Source of the DNA: Xenorhabdus innexi
Lineage (GTDB): Bacteria > Pseudomonadota > Gammaproteobacteria > Enterobacterales > Enterobacteriaceae
Assembly (NCBI RefSeq): GCF_002632485.1
Contig: NZ_NIBU01000007.1
Location: forward strand, 1-64,000
Direction of reading: 5' to 3'
DNA: 64,000 nucleotides
In this document: in pieces, positions 45,501 to 54,580 of the stretch
Layout of the letters: each line of letters starts with the position of its first letter
How positions within the stretch are numbered: position 1 is the first letter of the stretch
Program-made: the position numbers and the translations under genes
Notes under the pieces: model-generated
The model's input: only the letters and a program-made list of their open reading frames with translations
Databases searched by the model: none
What the model was told of the DNA's origin: nothing

Positions 45501-48500
45501 GACACTGGATGCTTTTCCTCTGACACCCAGTGGCAAACTGGATCGAGAGGCTCTGCCCAAACCCGATCATACCTCTATTGTTACACGCCATTATCAGGCT
45601 CCTGTAGGAGAGTTTGAAACGACCCTGAGTCAGCTTTGGCAACGGCTGCTCGGCGTGAAATATATCAGCCGCAACGATCACTTTTTCGAGCTGGGCGGAC
45701 ACTCACTGTTAGCGGTGCGTCTTATCGAACAACTGCGTAGTCTGGGCTGGGCTATCAATATTCGGACTGTATTCGCCAAACCCGTACTGAATGAGATGGC
45801 GCAAGCGATACTGTCCGTTCAGCAGGGTGCCACTCAGGAAAACGTTAAACGGGAAGATCCACCAGCATTCACAGTTCCCGCTAATCTCATCCCTGATGGC
45901 TGTACTGCCATTACTCCCGACATGCTGACTCTGGTTTCCCTCTCCCAGCATGAGATTGATGCTATTACGGCTGCAATTCCCGGAGGGGCTGCCAATATTC
46001 AGGATATCTACCCGCTCACGCCGTTACAGGAAGGGATTTTTTTCCATTATTTGTTGCAGCAACAGGGAGATACTTATCTGTTACGCAATTTGCTTGCCTT
46101 TGAAAGTCGTGAGCGGCTTGACAGTTTTCTGTCAGCATTACAGCAGGTTATTAACCATCACGATATTCTGCATACTTCTATCTTCTGGCAGGGATTGGAG
46201 CATCCCGTACAGGTAGTCTGGCGTCAGGCTCTTCTGAGCATTAATACGTTTTCGCCAAAGATCTGTTCGCCAACAAAGATCTGTTCACCAAATAGTGAGT
46301 TGAGCATTCTCGATCAATTACTGGCATATACTGATCCTCATCAGTATCGCCTTAATATCAGTCAGGCGCCGTTATTCTCTGCTGACATTGTTTACGATCC
46401 GCTACGGGCTGAATGGTTGCTGGCATTGTGTATCCACCATTTAGCCTGTGATCATGTCACACTGGAAAGTATCGTTAGTGAAATCAGTGAATTATTACGC
46501 AACCATACTCACAAATTACCTCCGGTATTACCTTACCGTAACTTTGTTGCCCAATCCCTGAATGTTCCTGCTTCAGCTCATGAAGACTATTTTCGTGAAG
46601 TACTCTCTGATGTGGATGAACCGACTGTCTCTTTCGGGATACTGGATGTCCACAGCGGGGATAAAAAAATAGCAGAAGCCCGACAGCCTATTGATGCCAC
46701 ACTTGCCAAAGCGATCCGCACACAGGCCAAACGTCAGGGAGTCAGCGCCAGTATTCTGTTTCATACGGCACTGGCTCTGGTACTGGCTAAAGTCAGCGGA
46801 CGCGATGATGTGGTATTCGGTACAGTTTTATTAGGCCGTATGCAGGGTAGCACCGGCATCAATCAGGCGATGGGATTACTGATCAATACCCTGCCTATCC
46901 GGGTTAAACTCACGGATAACAGTGTACAGACTACGGTTCAGGAAACCAGTCAAAACCTGATAAGGTTGCTGGAACACGAACAGGCCACTCTGACACAGGC
47001 TCAGAACTGTAGTGGCATTGCACCATCTTTACCGCTCTTCAACACCCTGCTCAACTATCGCCATAGTCAGTCGGCGCTGACTTTTAATAAGTGGGAAGGC
47101 ATTCGTTTGCTGATGCAGGAAGAGAGGATTAATTATCCCTTTGGCCTGTTTGTTGATGACTGGGGAGATGGTTTCAGTCTGGTTGCTCAGACCGTATCAG
47201 ATATTGAACCCATTCGTCTGATCAACTATATGACCACTGCCCTGACGGGGTTGGTTAATGCGCTGGAAACCACGCCCCACCAGCCAATTCTGGATATTCC
47301 GATTTTGCCTGCCAGAGAGCGCCAACAACTGCTGGTGGATTTCAACACGGCTCAACCTTCTCAGGACGCGATATTCATCCGAAATACAGTTGGCGACTCC
47401 CCACAACACACGCTTATTCATCAATTAGTTGAAAAACAGGTTCAACATACTCCTGATGCCATTGCTGTAATCTTTGAAGAGCAGTCACTCAGTTATGCCG
47501 AACTAAACCGTCAGGCCAATCGGGTCGCTCATCATCTGCTGGCCTTAGGGGTACGCCCTGATAATCGGGTGGCCATCTGTACTGAGCGTAGTCTGGAAAT
47601 GATCGTAGGATTACTCGCCATCCTGAAAGCCGGAGGCGCTTATGTTCCGCTCGATCCGAGCCAGCCAGCCGAACGGCTGGCTTACATGCTTGAAGATGCT
47701 GCTCCGGTTGCCCTGCTCACTCAGACCCCTTTTGTTTATCTTATTAATCAACTGACCGATAGCATACCCGTTGTCGATCTCAGCAATTCTGAGTGCTTGC
47801 TTGCAGATATGCCGGACAATAACCCAGATCCTGACAGTTTTGGTTTAACCTCAGACCATCTGGCTTATGTCATCTATACCTCCGGTTCAACCGGCGTCCC
47901 AAAAGGGGTGATGAATGAACATCGGGCGGTGATGAATAGCTTACTCTGGGCACAAAAAACTTATCAGTTCACCCCACAGGATCGAGTTTTACAGAAAACA
48001 CCATTCAGTTTTGATGTTTCGGTCTGGGAGTTGTTTCCCCCGCTGATGTTTGGGGCGCGGTTGATTCTGGCTCGTCCGGAAGGCCATAAAGACCCGCACT
48101 ATTTATTATCTGTGACAGAAAAACACAAAATTACAATTATCCATTTTGTGCCCTCAATGCTACAGCTCTTTCTCAGTGCGATCCCCGCCGGACGCTGCCT
48201 TTCCCTTCGTCATATTTTATGTAGCGGTGAAGCATTCCCTTATACCTTACAGCAGAAGTGCCTGTCCCATTTTACCCACTGCCAGTTACACAATCTCTAT
48301 GGCCCGACTGAAGCGGCAATTCATGTCACTGCCTGGCGATGTGTGACGGATCAGTATATCGGTCGCATTCCTATCGGCAAACCCATCGACAATATCCGGA
48401 TTTACCTTCTGGATAATCAGGGAAATCCGGTTCCAGTTGGCGTGGCTGGTGAACTTTACATTGGAGGAAGTGCCGTTGCTCGTGGCTATCTGAACCTGCC

Positions 48501-51500
48501 TGAGTTAACGAACAAACATTTTGTTTCTGATCCATTTTCTTCCGATCCTGATGCCCGCCTGTATAAAAGCGGCGATCTGGCGCACTGGTTACCTGATGGT
48601 AATATTGAATACCTCGGTCGGAATGATTTTCAGGTCAAGATACGCGGTTTCCGTATTGAACTGGGCGAAATTGAGGCCAAACTGACACAGTGCCATGGTG
48701 TACGTGAGGCGGCAGTTATTGCTTGTGAAGACGATTATCATGAAAAAACCGTTGGCAATGAAAAACCGTCCGGCGATAAACAACTGATTGCCTATCTGCT
48801 GGCTGAACCCGATACAAAACCTGACCCTGCTGTACTGAGAGAGCAGCTTGCGCAACATCTTGCCGAATATATGCTGCCCAGTGCCTTTATGATCCTTGAT
48901 GCCTTTCCATTAACCTCCAGCGGCAAACTCAACCGCAAGGCACTGCCGATACCCGATCAGACTGCGCGCGTAACCCGCTATTATGAAGCGCCTGTCGGGG
49001 CAATCGAAACAGCATTGGCTGAAATCTGGCAGGAACTGCTGAAACTGGAACACATTGGTCGTTATGACCATTTCTTTGAACTCGGCGGTCACTCCCTGCT
49101 CGCAATTCAGCTTGCCACACGCATACGCCAAAAACTGGCGCGGGAATTACCTTTACAGGTACTTTTTTCCCACCCTGTTCTGGCAGATTTAGCTGTTTTG
49201 ATCGCCGACGTTCCTGTAACAGCTCAAACCATCATTCCGGCAGCCGATCGCAGCCAGAATTTGCCACTCTCTTTCTCACAGCAGCGCCTGTGGTTTCTCA
49301 CCCGTCTTAATACTGAAGTCAGTCTGGCCTATCAAATTCCGACCGTTCTGCGCCTGAGCGGAGATCTCGATCATGCTGCGCTTGCAACAGCCCTTGACCA
49401 GCTTGTCAGTCGGCATGAAAGTTTACGTACCCGTTTTGTACTGGTGGATGAGCAGCCCTATCAGCATATTGATGATGTGAATACCGGCTTTGTTCTCACT
49501 CATCAAGATTTACGTAGTTTAGATGAAACAGACCGCATGAGCCGCGTAAACGAAAGGGTTAAGCTAGAAAGACAAACTGCGTTTGATTTCGCCAATGAAT
49601 CAATGATTCGGGAGCAGCTACTGCAACTGTCTGATAAAGAGCACGTGCTGATCCTGATCCAGCATCACATCATTACTGATGGCTGGTCACTGGGTATATT
49701 GCTCCGTGAACTCAGTACGTTCTACTCTGTTGCATTAGGAAAATCTGCTGCATTAGGAAAAAATGGTGTTCCCCTACCTCACCTCCCTATTCAGTACGCT
49801 GACTATGCTGTCTGGCAACAAAAATTGCTACAAAGCGAGGATTTGGCTGTACAAAAAGCATTCTGGCAAAAGCAGCTTCAGGATGCTCCGGCTTTACTGT
49901 CTCTGCCTACTGACTATCCGCGTCCGCCGGAACAAAATTACACCGGGGATCATATTCCTGTTCACCTGAATGCTGATTTACTTTCTGCTCTCAGGGCGCT
50001 CGGACAGCGCCAGAACACAACACTGTTTATGACATTACTCACTGCCTGGAGTATCGTCCTTACCCGTCTGAGCGGGCAGAACGATATCGTCATCGGAACA
50101 CCGGTTGCTAATCGTTCCCACAGTGAACTCGAAGGGTTGATTGGTTTTTTCGTCAATACCCTGCCTTTACGCCTAGAAACGGAACAGTGCAGCACCGTCG
50201 CAGATTTGCTCACCCATGTTCGTGATCGCTCGCTGGCAGCCTATGCTCATCAGGATCTGCCTTTTGAACAGTTAGTAGAAATCCTGCATCCTGAACGCAG
50301 CCTGAGCCATAACCCGATCTTTCAGGTAATGCTGGCGCTTAACAATACCACTGAACCGACCCTCGAAATGCCGGGATTATCTGCTTCATTAATGGAGCAA
50401 CCACATAGCACCGCCTATTTTGATCTGACTCTGTCACTTACCGAAACTCAGGATGGACTCAGTGGTTATCTGGAGTACGCATCAAGTCTGTTTGACAGAA
50501 CAACAGTTGAACGCATCGTGGGTTATCTCACCAATGTGCTGACAGCCATGATCGCAGATGAAACGCAGTCAATTAACCGCCTGCCGATGCTATCGGTTGC
50601 CGAACGTCAGCAATTATTGACTGATTTCAATGAAATTCAGCCTGTCGAAAGTAAGCCTGTTAAAAACACTTTTGCCGATTTCTCACATAACACATTGATT
50701 CAACAACTTTTCGAGGAACAGGCACAACGCACACCTGATGCGATGGCAGTGATTTTTGCAGAAGAGTCATTGAGTTATGGCGAACTTAATCGCCTCGCCA
50801 ATCAACTGGCACACAGCCTGATTGCCTTTGGCGTCCGCCCTGATGATCGGGTGGCCATTCATGTTGAGCGGGGTTTAGAGATGATTATCGGCCTGCTCGG
50901 GATCTTAAAAGCGGGTGCCGGTTACGTTCCGCTTGATCCAGAATATCCCGTCGAACGGCTGACATATCAGCTTTCTGACAGCAAGCCCGTTATATTACTG
51001 ACCCAGAAACACTTACAGACCCGCTTACCGGTACAGGATATTCCTATCTGGCTGCTGGACGACGAAACGCATCAGGAGCGTATGCAACAACAACCTGCCG
51101 ATAATCCTGACAGTCGGCAAACAGGTATTCAGCCGCATCATCTGGCTTATATCATTTACACTTCCGGCTCAACCGGAAAGCCAAAAGGCGTTATGCTCGA
51201 ACACCACAATGTGGTCAGCCTTATTTACGCTCACTGTCAGCTTAGTGAACCCGGCCCGCAAGATCGCGTGCTTCAGTTTGTCACCTTCGCGTTTGATATT
51301 TCAGTGTCAGATATTTTCCCTACTCTGGCTTCCGGTGCGACACTGGTTCTGCGTCCTGCTTATCTCAAAGTACCGGACAGCACTTTCGCCGATTTCCTGC
51401 ATGAGCAGAAAGTGACAATCATCAATGTACCAACGGCTTTCTGGCACCACTGGACACAGGAAATAAAAGCCGGACGCAGCAGCTTCAGTTCCCGTATCCA

Positions 51501-54348
51501 TACGATTATTGTCGGAGGTGATAAGGTCGAACCCCGCTGTTTAATGGATTGGTTTTCATGCCCGGAAACAGCAGCCTGCCGCTGGTTTAACGCTTACGGC
51601 CCTACTGAAATCACCATTACAGCCACTGCCGCCGTGGTAAACAGAGAAATGGTGATGGAGAACAACAGCCCTGTTTCTTCTGTTTCTTCCATTTCTCACA
51701 ATATTCCGATTGGGCGGCCGCTCTCCAATACCCGACTCTATATTCTGGATAAATTTGGTCAGCCGGTTCCTATCGGTGTCAGTGGCGAAATTTATATCGG
51801 AGGTATGGGAGTTGCCCGTGGTTATTTAAATCAACCGGAACTGACAGCGGAAAAATTTGTTATTGACCCCTTTAGCGAACAACCCAATGCCCGTATGTAT
51901 AAGACCGGTGATTTGGCTCGCTGGCGTTCTGACGGTAATGTTGAATACCTCGGCCGTAATGACTTTCAGGTCAAGATCCGTGGCTTCCGTATTGAGTTAG
52001 GTGAGATTGAAACCCGACTGTTACAGTGTCAGGGCGTGCATGAAGCAATCGTACTTGCCCGCGAAGAGACTTCCGCTAAAAAAGCAGGAGATACAAAAAC
52101 AAGGCATGATAAACGACTTGTTGCCTACCTGATCGCTGAACCCGATAAAAAACCCGAACCCGCAGAGTTGCGCCGCCAACTTGCACAACATCTGGCTGAC
52201 TATATGCTGCCCAGCGCATTTGTGATACTGGATGAATTCCCGCTGGCTCCCAACGGCAAACTCGACCGGCAGGCACTGCCTGCACCGGATCAGGCTGCTA
52301 TCGTTACCCGAACTTATTCAGAACCGCAGGGTGAAAAAGAGGCTGTGTTGGCTGAGATCTGGCAGGCATTATTGGGATTGGAAAAAGTCGGGCGTTATGA
52401 CCATTTCTTTGAACTGGGTGGTCATTCTCTGATGATTATCAACTTAATCGAACGATTACGTAACCGGGGCTGGAGCCTGAATATCCGCGAAGTGTTCGTC
52501 ACGCCGATTCTGGCTGAAATGGCAAAAACGATGCAGGTCACAGAAGATAACCCAGCCACATTATCCATACCTCCTAATCTGATCCCTGATGGCTGCACCA
52601 CTATTACGCCTGATATGTTGCCACTGGTTTCTCTGACACAACATGAAATTGATACCATTGCCGCCGGTATTCCCGCAGGCGCCAGCAATATTCAGGATAT
52701 CTATCCTCTGGCGCCATTACAGGAAGGTATGCTGTTCCATCATCTGATGCAGACTCAGGGAGATGTTTATCTGTTACATACCCTGTTTGCATTCGATACC
52801 CGTGAACGCCTTGATGCTTTTCTGCATGCTTTACAGCAACTCATTAATCGCCATGATATCCTGCGCACAGCCATCTGCTGGGAGAGATTAACTCAGCCGG
52901 TACAGGTCGTCTGGCGTCAGGCATCTCTGCATATCAATACGTTTATTCCGGGTAAGGATAACGACATTCCATCCCAGTTACTGGCGTATACAGAGCCGTA
53001 CCAACGCCGCCTTGATATCAGTCAGGCACCGCTATTCTCTGCTGATATTACCTATGACCCGCATCAGGGTGAATGGCTGCTGGCTTTCTGCTGCCACCAT
53101 ATACTTAATGACCATGTGTCGCTGGATCATATTATTGATGAAATCAGAGATCTTCTGCACCAGCGCATTAAGCCGTTACCTGCAGCACTGCCTTATCGTC
53201 ACTTTATCGCCCAGTTCCTGCGCATTCCACCAGCAAATCACGAAGCCTTCTTCCGTGAAATGCTCGCCGATGTGGATACTCCTACCGTACCTTTCGGGAT
53301 ACTGGATATCTACAGTGAAAACAGGCCGATAACCGAGATCATCAAGCCACTTAATGCCTCTCTGTCCAGAGCTGTCCGTAAACAGGCACGCCGTTATGGC
53401 GTCAGCCCCGGTGTGCTATTCCATGTTGCGCTGGCGCAAATGCTGGCAAAAATAAACGGGCGGGATGATGTGGTCTTCGGAACTGTTTTACTGGGAAGAA
53501 TGCAGGGAAATGCCGGTATTGAGCAAACACTGGGGCTGTTTATTAATACTCTGCCTGTACGTATCCGACTGGCAGAAAACAGTGTACAGGAAACGGTACA
53601 GGCAACCTATACCAACCTGACCCGGTTACTTGAACACGAACAGGCATCACTGGCACAAGCGCAGCGTTGTAGCGGAATTGCACCGCCTCTGCCACTGTTT
53701 AACACTCTCCTGAATTATCGCCATAGCCAGTCAAACGTAACTGACACACTCTGGGAAGGCATACGTCTGGTGACAGGTAAAGAAAGGACTAATTACCCTC
53801 TCTATCTGGCAGTCGATGACTTGAGCAAAGGTTTTCTGCTGAGCGTTCAGGCAATCGCGGGGATTGATCCGGCTTATCTGATTACCTCAATGATGACCGC
53901 CTTGTCCGAACTGGTGCAGGCACTGGAAAATGAGCCTCAGAAACCCATCATGGATATTGCGACTCTGACAACCGCTGAACGACAAAAATTAATGGCGGAT
54001 TTTGCTGCTGTTCAGACTGGTTTGCCACCCGCTATGCCAATTTCAGTTCAACCGACTGCTGTCGCGCCCGACTATCAAGCGCCGATTGGTCGTGTGGAAA
54101 TTGCACTGGCAGAGATATGGCAGGAATTGTTGGAACAGGAACAAATAGGCCGTCATGATAATTTCTTTTCACTGGGAGGCCATTCATTAATAGCGGTACA
54201 ATTATTAGCCCGCCTGCGAAAACAGAATATGGATATTCCACTGGCATTACTGTTTACTCGTCCCACATTATGCGAATTGGCTGAAGCTATACCCTATGGA
54301 TTTCAAGTTGCGTCGCAGCGGCAAGGGAATGAGTCCCCGGGAGCATAG
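42538..54348 (+). CDS. Non-ribosomal peptide synthetase, C-A-T-C/E-A-T-C-A-T-C/E-T
   Basis: 3936 residues. Domains by nucleotide: starter C 42600-43970 (HHLIIDG at 42997); A1 44030-45570; T1 (Ser 45703); dual C/E 45870-47290 (HHLACDH at 46435); A2 47410-48960; T2 (Ser 49093); C 49220-50600 (HHIITDG at 49663); A3 50690-52270; T3 (Ser 52426); dual C/E 52560-53990 (HHILNDH at 53095); T4 (Ser 54184). Binding-pocket codes read by eye are D-A-W-L-L-G-A-V-C for A1 (hydrophobic, unsure), D-V-W-H-L-S-L-I-H for A2 (serine; one position off DVWHLSLID), and D-I-S-N-I-G-A-I-T for A3 (unassigned). The starter C domain implies an acylated product: acyl-aa1-Ser-aa3. The fourth module lacks an A domain and there is no thioesterase. 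ATG 42538 is preferred over 42532 because GGAG is 8 bases before it. No tailoring genes are nearby. Confidence 0.93.
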   Translation: MLHDNSSQISSVVSNDNHPCSAPHPLSSPQQVIWFDQALRPDSYDYNINIFICIEGELNEELFVRAFEQVVHSNDSMRLQFINTHGLPEQKVVNPLPVSMDILDFSSYPDAKVRVKTHIDAQLRRPFQLNNDVLWRTSLLRVSNTCRYWQLCCHHLIIDGAGIFILSERLLDTYNRLIKGEVADNSSFSYLDFIGDERHYFASDNYSHDMQFWSKRYEKLPPPLLRPVHSNNPTNQHPNPVATQPVIWSMDQALFKRIETAVGGRKRPFLHFMYAVLACYFARTTDLNDIVIGVPLHNRKNSRQRQTVGMFAAVFPIGITVIPEDTFRDVMDKVAAEMQRCHKHQSFPIVELSRQRHSRQKTENTELFHITLSFESIEVNFQIEGEDTRLKFFEMQSGVPYPLTIKIKHHTDIAHPKNTPSPISIEFHASPDYLSGQEVITLRSRLSVLLNAALTTLETPSLTNTKIVNLPILPDIERQQVLVNFNATQAEFPQDALIHQLFESQAQRTPDAIAAVFEKQSLSYAELNRRANRLAHHLIALGIQPDDRVAICVERSLEMVVGILGILKAGGAFVPLDPAYPSNRLTYMFTDSAPVALVTQSTVAEIGNDNLPTILLDIPSYSVLDENSAENPDIQALGLTSRHLAYVIYTSGSTGQPKGVMVEHRSLSNLITTQQDKLNITPESRLLQFASNSFDACIWECFMALLAGARLYLARREDLLPGKSLSHYLETHAITFALLSPSVLATMDSLPATLQTLLVGGEACSPTLVKRWAKGRRMINAYGPTETTVCVAMYLCDSQENKAPPIGYPISNSQIYILDKYHQPVPTGVTGEIYIAGACVARGYLNRPELTAERFLTNPFSADHGARMYKTGDLGRWLPDGRIEYLGRNDFQIKLRGLRIELGEIEARLRQCDGVHEAVVLPYSSNYYKNSSHQNIPDENSSVSKQLVAYLLPETNLLPGANIRPEPMALRQQLSQHLAEYMIPSAFVTLDAFPLTPSGKLDREALPKPDHTSIVTRHYQAPVGEFETTLSQLWQRLLGVKYISRNDHFFELGGHSLLAVRLIEQLRSLGWAINIRTVFAKPVLNEMAQAILSVQQGATQENVKREDPPAFTVPANLIPDGCTAITPDMLTLVSLSQHEIDAITAAIPGGAANIQDIYPLTPLQEGIFFHYLLQQQGDTYLLRNLLAFESRERLDSFLSALQQVINHHDILHTSIFWQGLEHPVQVVWRQALLSINTFSPKICSPTKICSPNSELSILDQLLAYTDPHQYRLNISQAPLFSADIVYDPLRAEWLLALCIHHLACDHVTLESIVSEISELLRNHTHKLPPVLPYRNFVAQSLNVPASAHEDYFREVLSDVDEPTVSFGILDVHSGDKKIAEARQPIDATLAKAIRTQAKRQGVSASILFHTALALVLAKVSGRDDVVFGTVLLGRMQGSTGINQAMGLLINTLPIRVKLTDNSVQTTVQETSQNLIRLLEHEQATLTQAQNCSGIAPSLPLFNTLLNYRHSQSALTFNKWEGIRLLMQEERINYPFGLFVDDWGDGFSLVAQTVSDIEPIRLINYMTTALTGLVNALETTPHQPILDIPILPARERQQLLVDFNTAQPSQDAIFIRNTVGDSPQHTLIHQLVEKQVQHTPDAIAVIFEEQSLSYAELNRQANRVAHHLLALGVRPDNRVAICTERSLEMIVGLLAILKAGGAYVPLDPSQPAERLAYMLEDAAPVALLTQTPFVYLINQLTDSIPVVDLSNSECLLADMPDNNPDPDSFGLTSDHLAYVIYTSGSTGVPKGVMNEHRAVMNSLLWAQKTYQFTPQDRVLQKTPFSFDVSVWELFPPLMFGARLILARPEGHKDPHYLLSVTEKHKITIIHFVPSMLQLFLSAIPAGRCLSLRHILCSGEAFPYTLQQKCLSHFTHCQLHNLYGPTEAAIHVTAWRCVTDQYIGRIPIGKPIDNIRIYLLDNQGNPVPVGVAGELYIGGSAVARGYLNLPELTNKHFVSDPFSSDPDARLYKSGDLAHWLPDGNIEYLGRNDFQVKIRGFRIELGEIEAKLTQCHGVREAAVIACEDDYHEKTVGNEKPSGDKQLIAYLLAEPDTKPDPAVLREQLAQHLAEYMLPSAFMILDAFPLTSSGKLNRKALPIPDQTARVTRYYEAPVGAIETALAEIWQELLKLEHIGRYDHFFELGGHSLLAIQLATRIRQKLARELPLQVLFSHPVLADLAVLIADVPVTAQTIIPAADRSQNLPLSFSQQRLWFLTRLNTEVSLAYQIPTVLRLSGDLDHAALATALDQLVSRHESLRTRFVLVDEQPYQHIDDVNTGFVLTHQDLRSLDETDRMSRVNERVKLERQTAFDFANESMIREQLLQLSDKEHVLILIQHHIITDGWSLGILLRELSTFYSVALGKSAALGKNGVPLPHLPIQYADYAVWQQKLLQSEDLAVQKAFWQKQLQDAPALLSLPTDYPRPPEQNYTGDHIPVHLNADLLSALRALGQRQNTTLFMTLLTAWSIVLTRLSGQNDIVIGTPVANRSHSELEGLIGFFVNTLPLRLETEQCSTVADLLTHVRDRSLAAYAHQDLPFEQLVEILHPERSLSHNPIFQVMLALNNTTEPTLEMPGLSASLMEQPHSTAYFDLTLSLTETQDGLSGYLEYASSLFDRTTVERIVGYLTNVLTAMIADETQSINRLPMLSVAERQQLLTDFNEIQPVESKPVKNTFADFSHNTLIQQLFEEQAQRTPDAMAVIFAEESLSYGELNRLANQLAHSLIAFGVRPDDRVAIHVERGLEMIIGLLGILKAGAGYVPLDPEYPVERLTYQLSDSKPVILLTQKHLQTRLPVQDIPIWLLDDETHQERMQQQPADNPDSRQTGIQPHHLAYIIYTSGSTGKPKGVMLEHHNVVSLIYAHCQLSEPGPQDRVLQFVTFAFDISVSDIFPTLASGATLVLRPAYLKVPDSTFADFLHEQKVTIINVPTAFWHHWTQEIKAGRSSFSSRIHTIIVGGDKVEPRCLMDWFSCPETAACRWFNAYGPTEITITATAAVVNREMVMENNSPVSSVSSISHNIPIGRPLSNTRLYILDKFGQPVPIGVSGEIYIGGMGVARGYLNQPELTAEKFVIDPFSEQPNARMYKTGDLARWRSDGNVEYLGRNDFQVKIRGFRIELGEIETRLLQCQGVHEAIVLAREETSAKKAGDTKTRHDKRLVAYLIAEPDKKPEPAELRRQLAQHLADYMLPSAFVILDEFPLAPNGKLDRQALPAPDQAAIVTRTYSEPQGEKEAVLAEIWQALLGLEKVGRYDHFFELGGHSLMIINLIERLRNRGWSLNIREVFVTPILAEMAKTMQVTEDNPATLSIPPNLIPDGCTTITPDMLPLVSLTQHEIDTIAAGIPAGASNIQDIYPLAPLQEGMLFHHLMQTQGDVYLLHTLFAFDTRERLDAFLHALQQLINRHDILRTAICWERLTQPVQVVWRQASLHINTFIPGKDNDIPSQLLAYTEPYQRRLDISQAPLFSADITYDPHQGEWLLAFCCHHILNDHVSLDHIIDEIRDLLHQRIKPLPAALPYRHFIAQFLRIPPANHEAFFREMLADVDTPTVPFGILDIYSENRPITEIIKPLNASLSRAVRKQARRYGVSPGVLFHVALAQMLAKINGRDDVVFGTVLLGRMQGNAGIEQTLGLFINTLPVRIRLAENSVQETVQATYTNLTRLLEHEQASLAQAQRCSGIAPPLPLFNTLLNYRHSQSNVTDTLWEGIRLVTGKERTNYPLYLAVDDLSKGFLLSVQAIAGIDPAYLITSMMTALSELVQALENEPQKPIMDIATLTTAERQKLMADFAAVQTGLPPAMPISVQPTAVAPDYQAPIGRVEIALAEIWQELLEQEQIGRHDNFFSLGGHSLIAVQLLARLRKQNMDIPLALLFTRPTLCELAEAIPYGFQVASQRQGNESPGA

Positions 54349-54414
54349 GTAACTATGTGACTGGGGTGAATGAGCGCAGCCAACAAAGAGGCAGCTTGAA
54401 AGACGACGGGTATA
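54288..54414. repeat. ERIC element overlapping the NRPS 3' end
   Basis: A 127-bp ERIC running from TATACCCTATGG to GACGACGGGTATA. It contains the ERIC2-like core TATGTGACTGGGGTGAATGA and the AGTCCCCGGGAGCATAG half. It is the reverse orientation of the copies at 15680 and 61937. The last ~20 codons and the stop of the NRPS lie within it. Confidence 0.93.
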
Positions 54415-54474
54415 TAACTCAACATAGCTCGATAGGCGTTAATGGAACAGGCTGTAATCATTAACTCAGGTAAA

Positions 54475-54512
54475 AATGAATCAGCTCCACGATTTGTGGA
54501 GCTGATTTCATT
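54475..54512. terminator. Bidirectional terminator between NRPS and cheZ
   Basis: TCAGCTCCAC-GATTT-GTGGAGCTGA is a perfect 10-bp stem flanked by complementary A/T-rich arms (AATGAA and TTTCATT). It lies between convergent genes and can serve both. A second hairpin, TTGGCAGGCA/TGCCCGCCAA, follows at 54518-54540. Confidence 0.8.
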
Positions 54513-54580
54513 GAATTTTGGCAGGCAAATTGCCCGCCAAATCATTAATAGGGTGTTCTTTAAAGTATTGTCTCTCGTTA

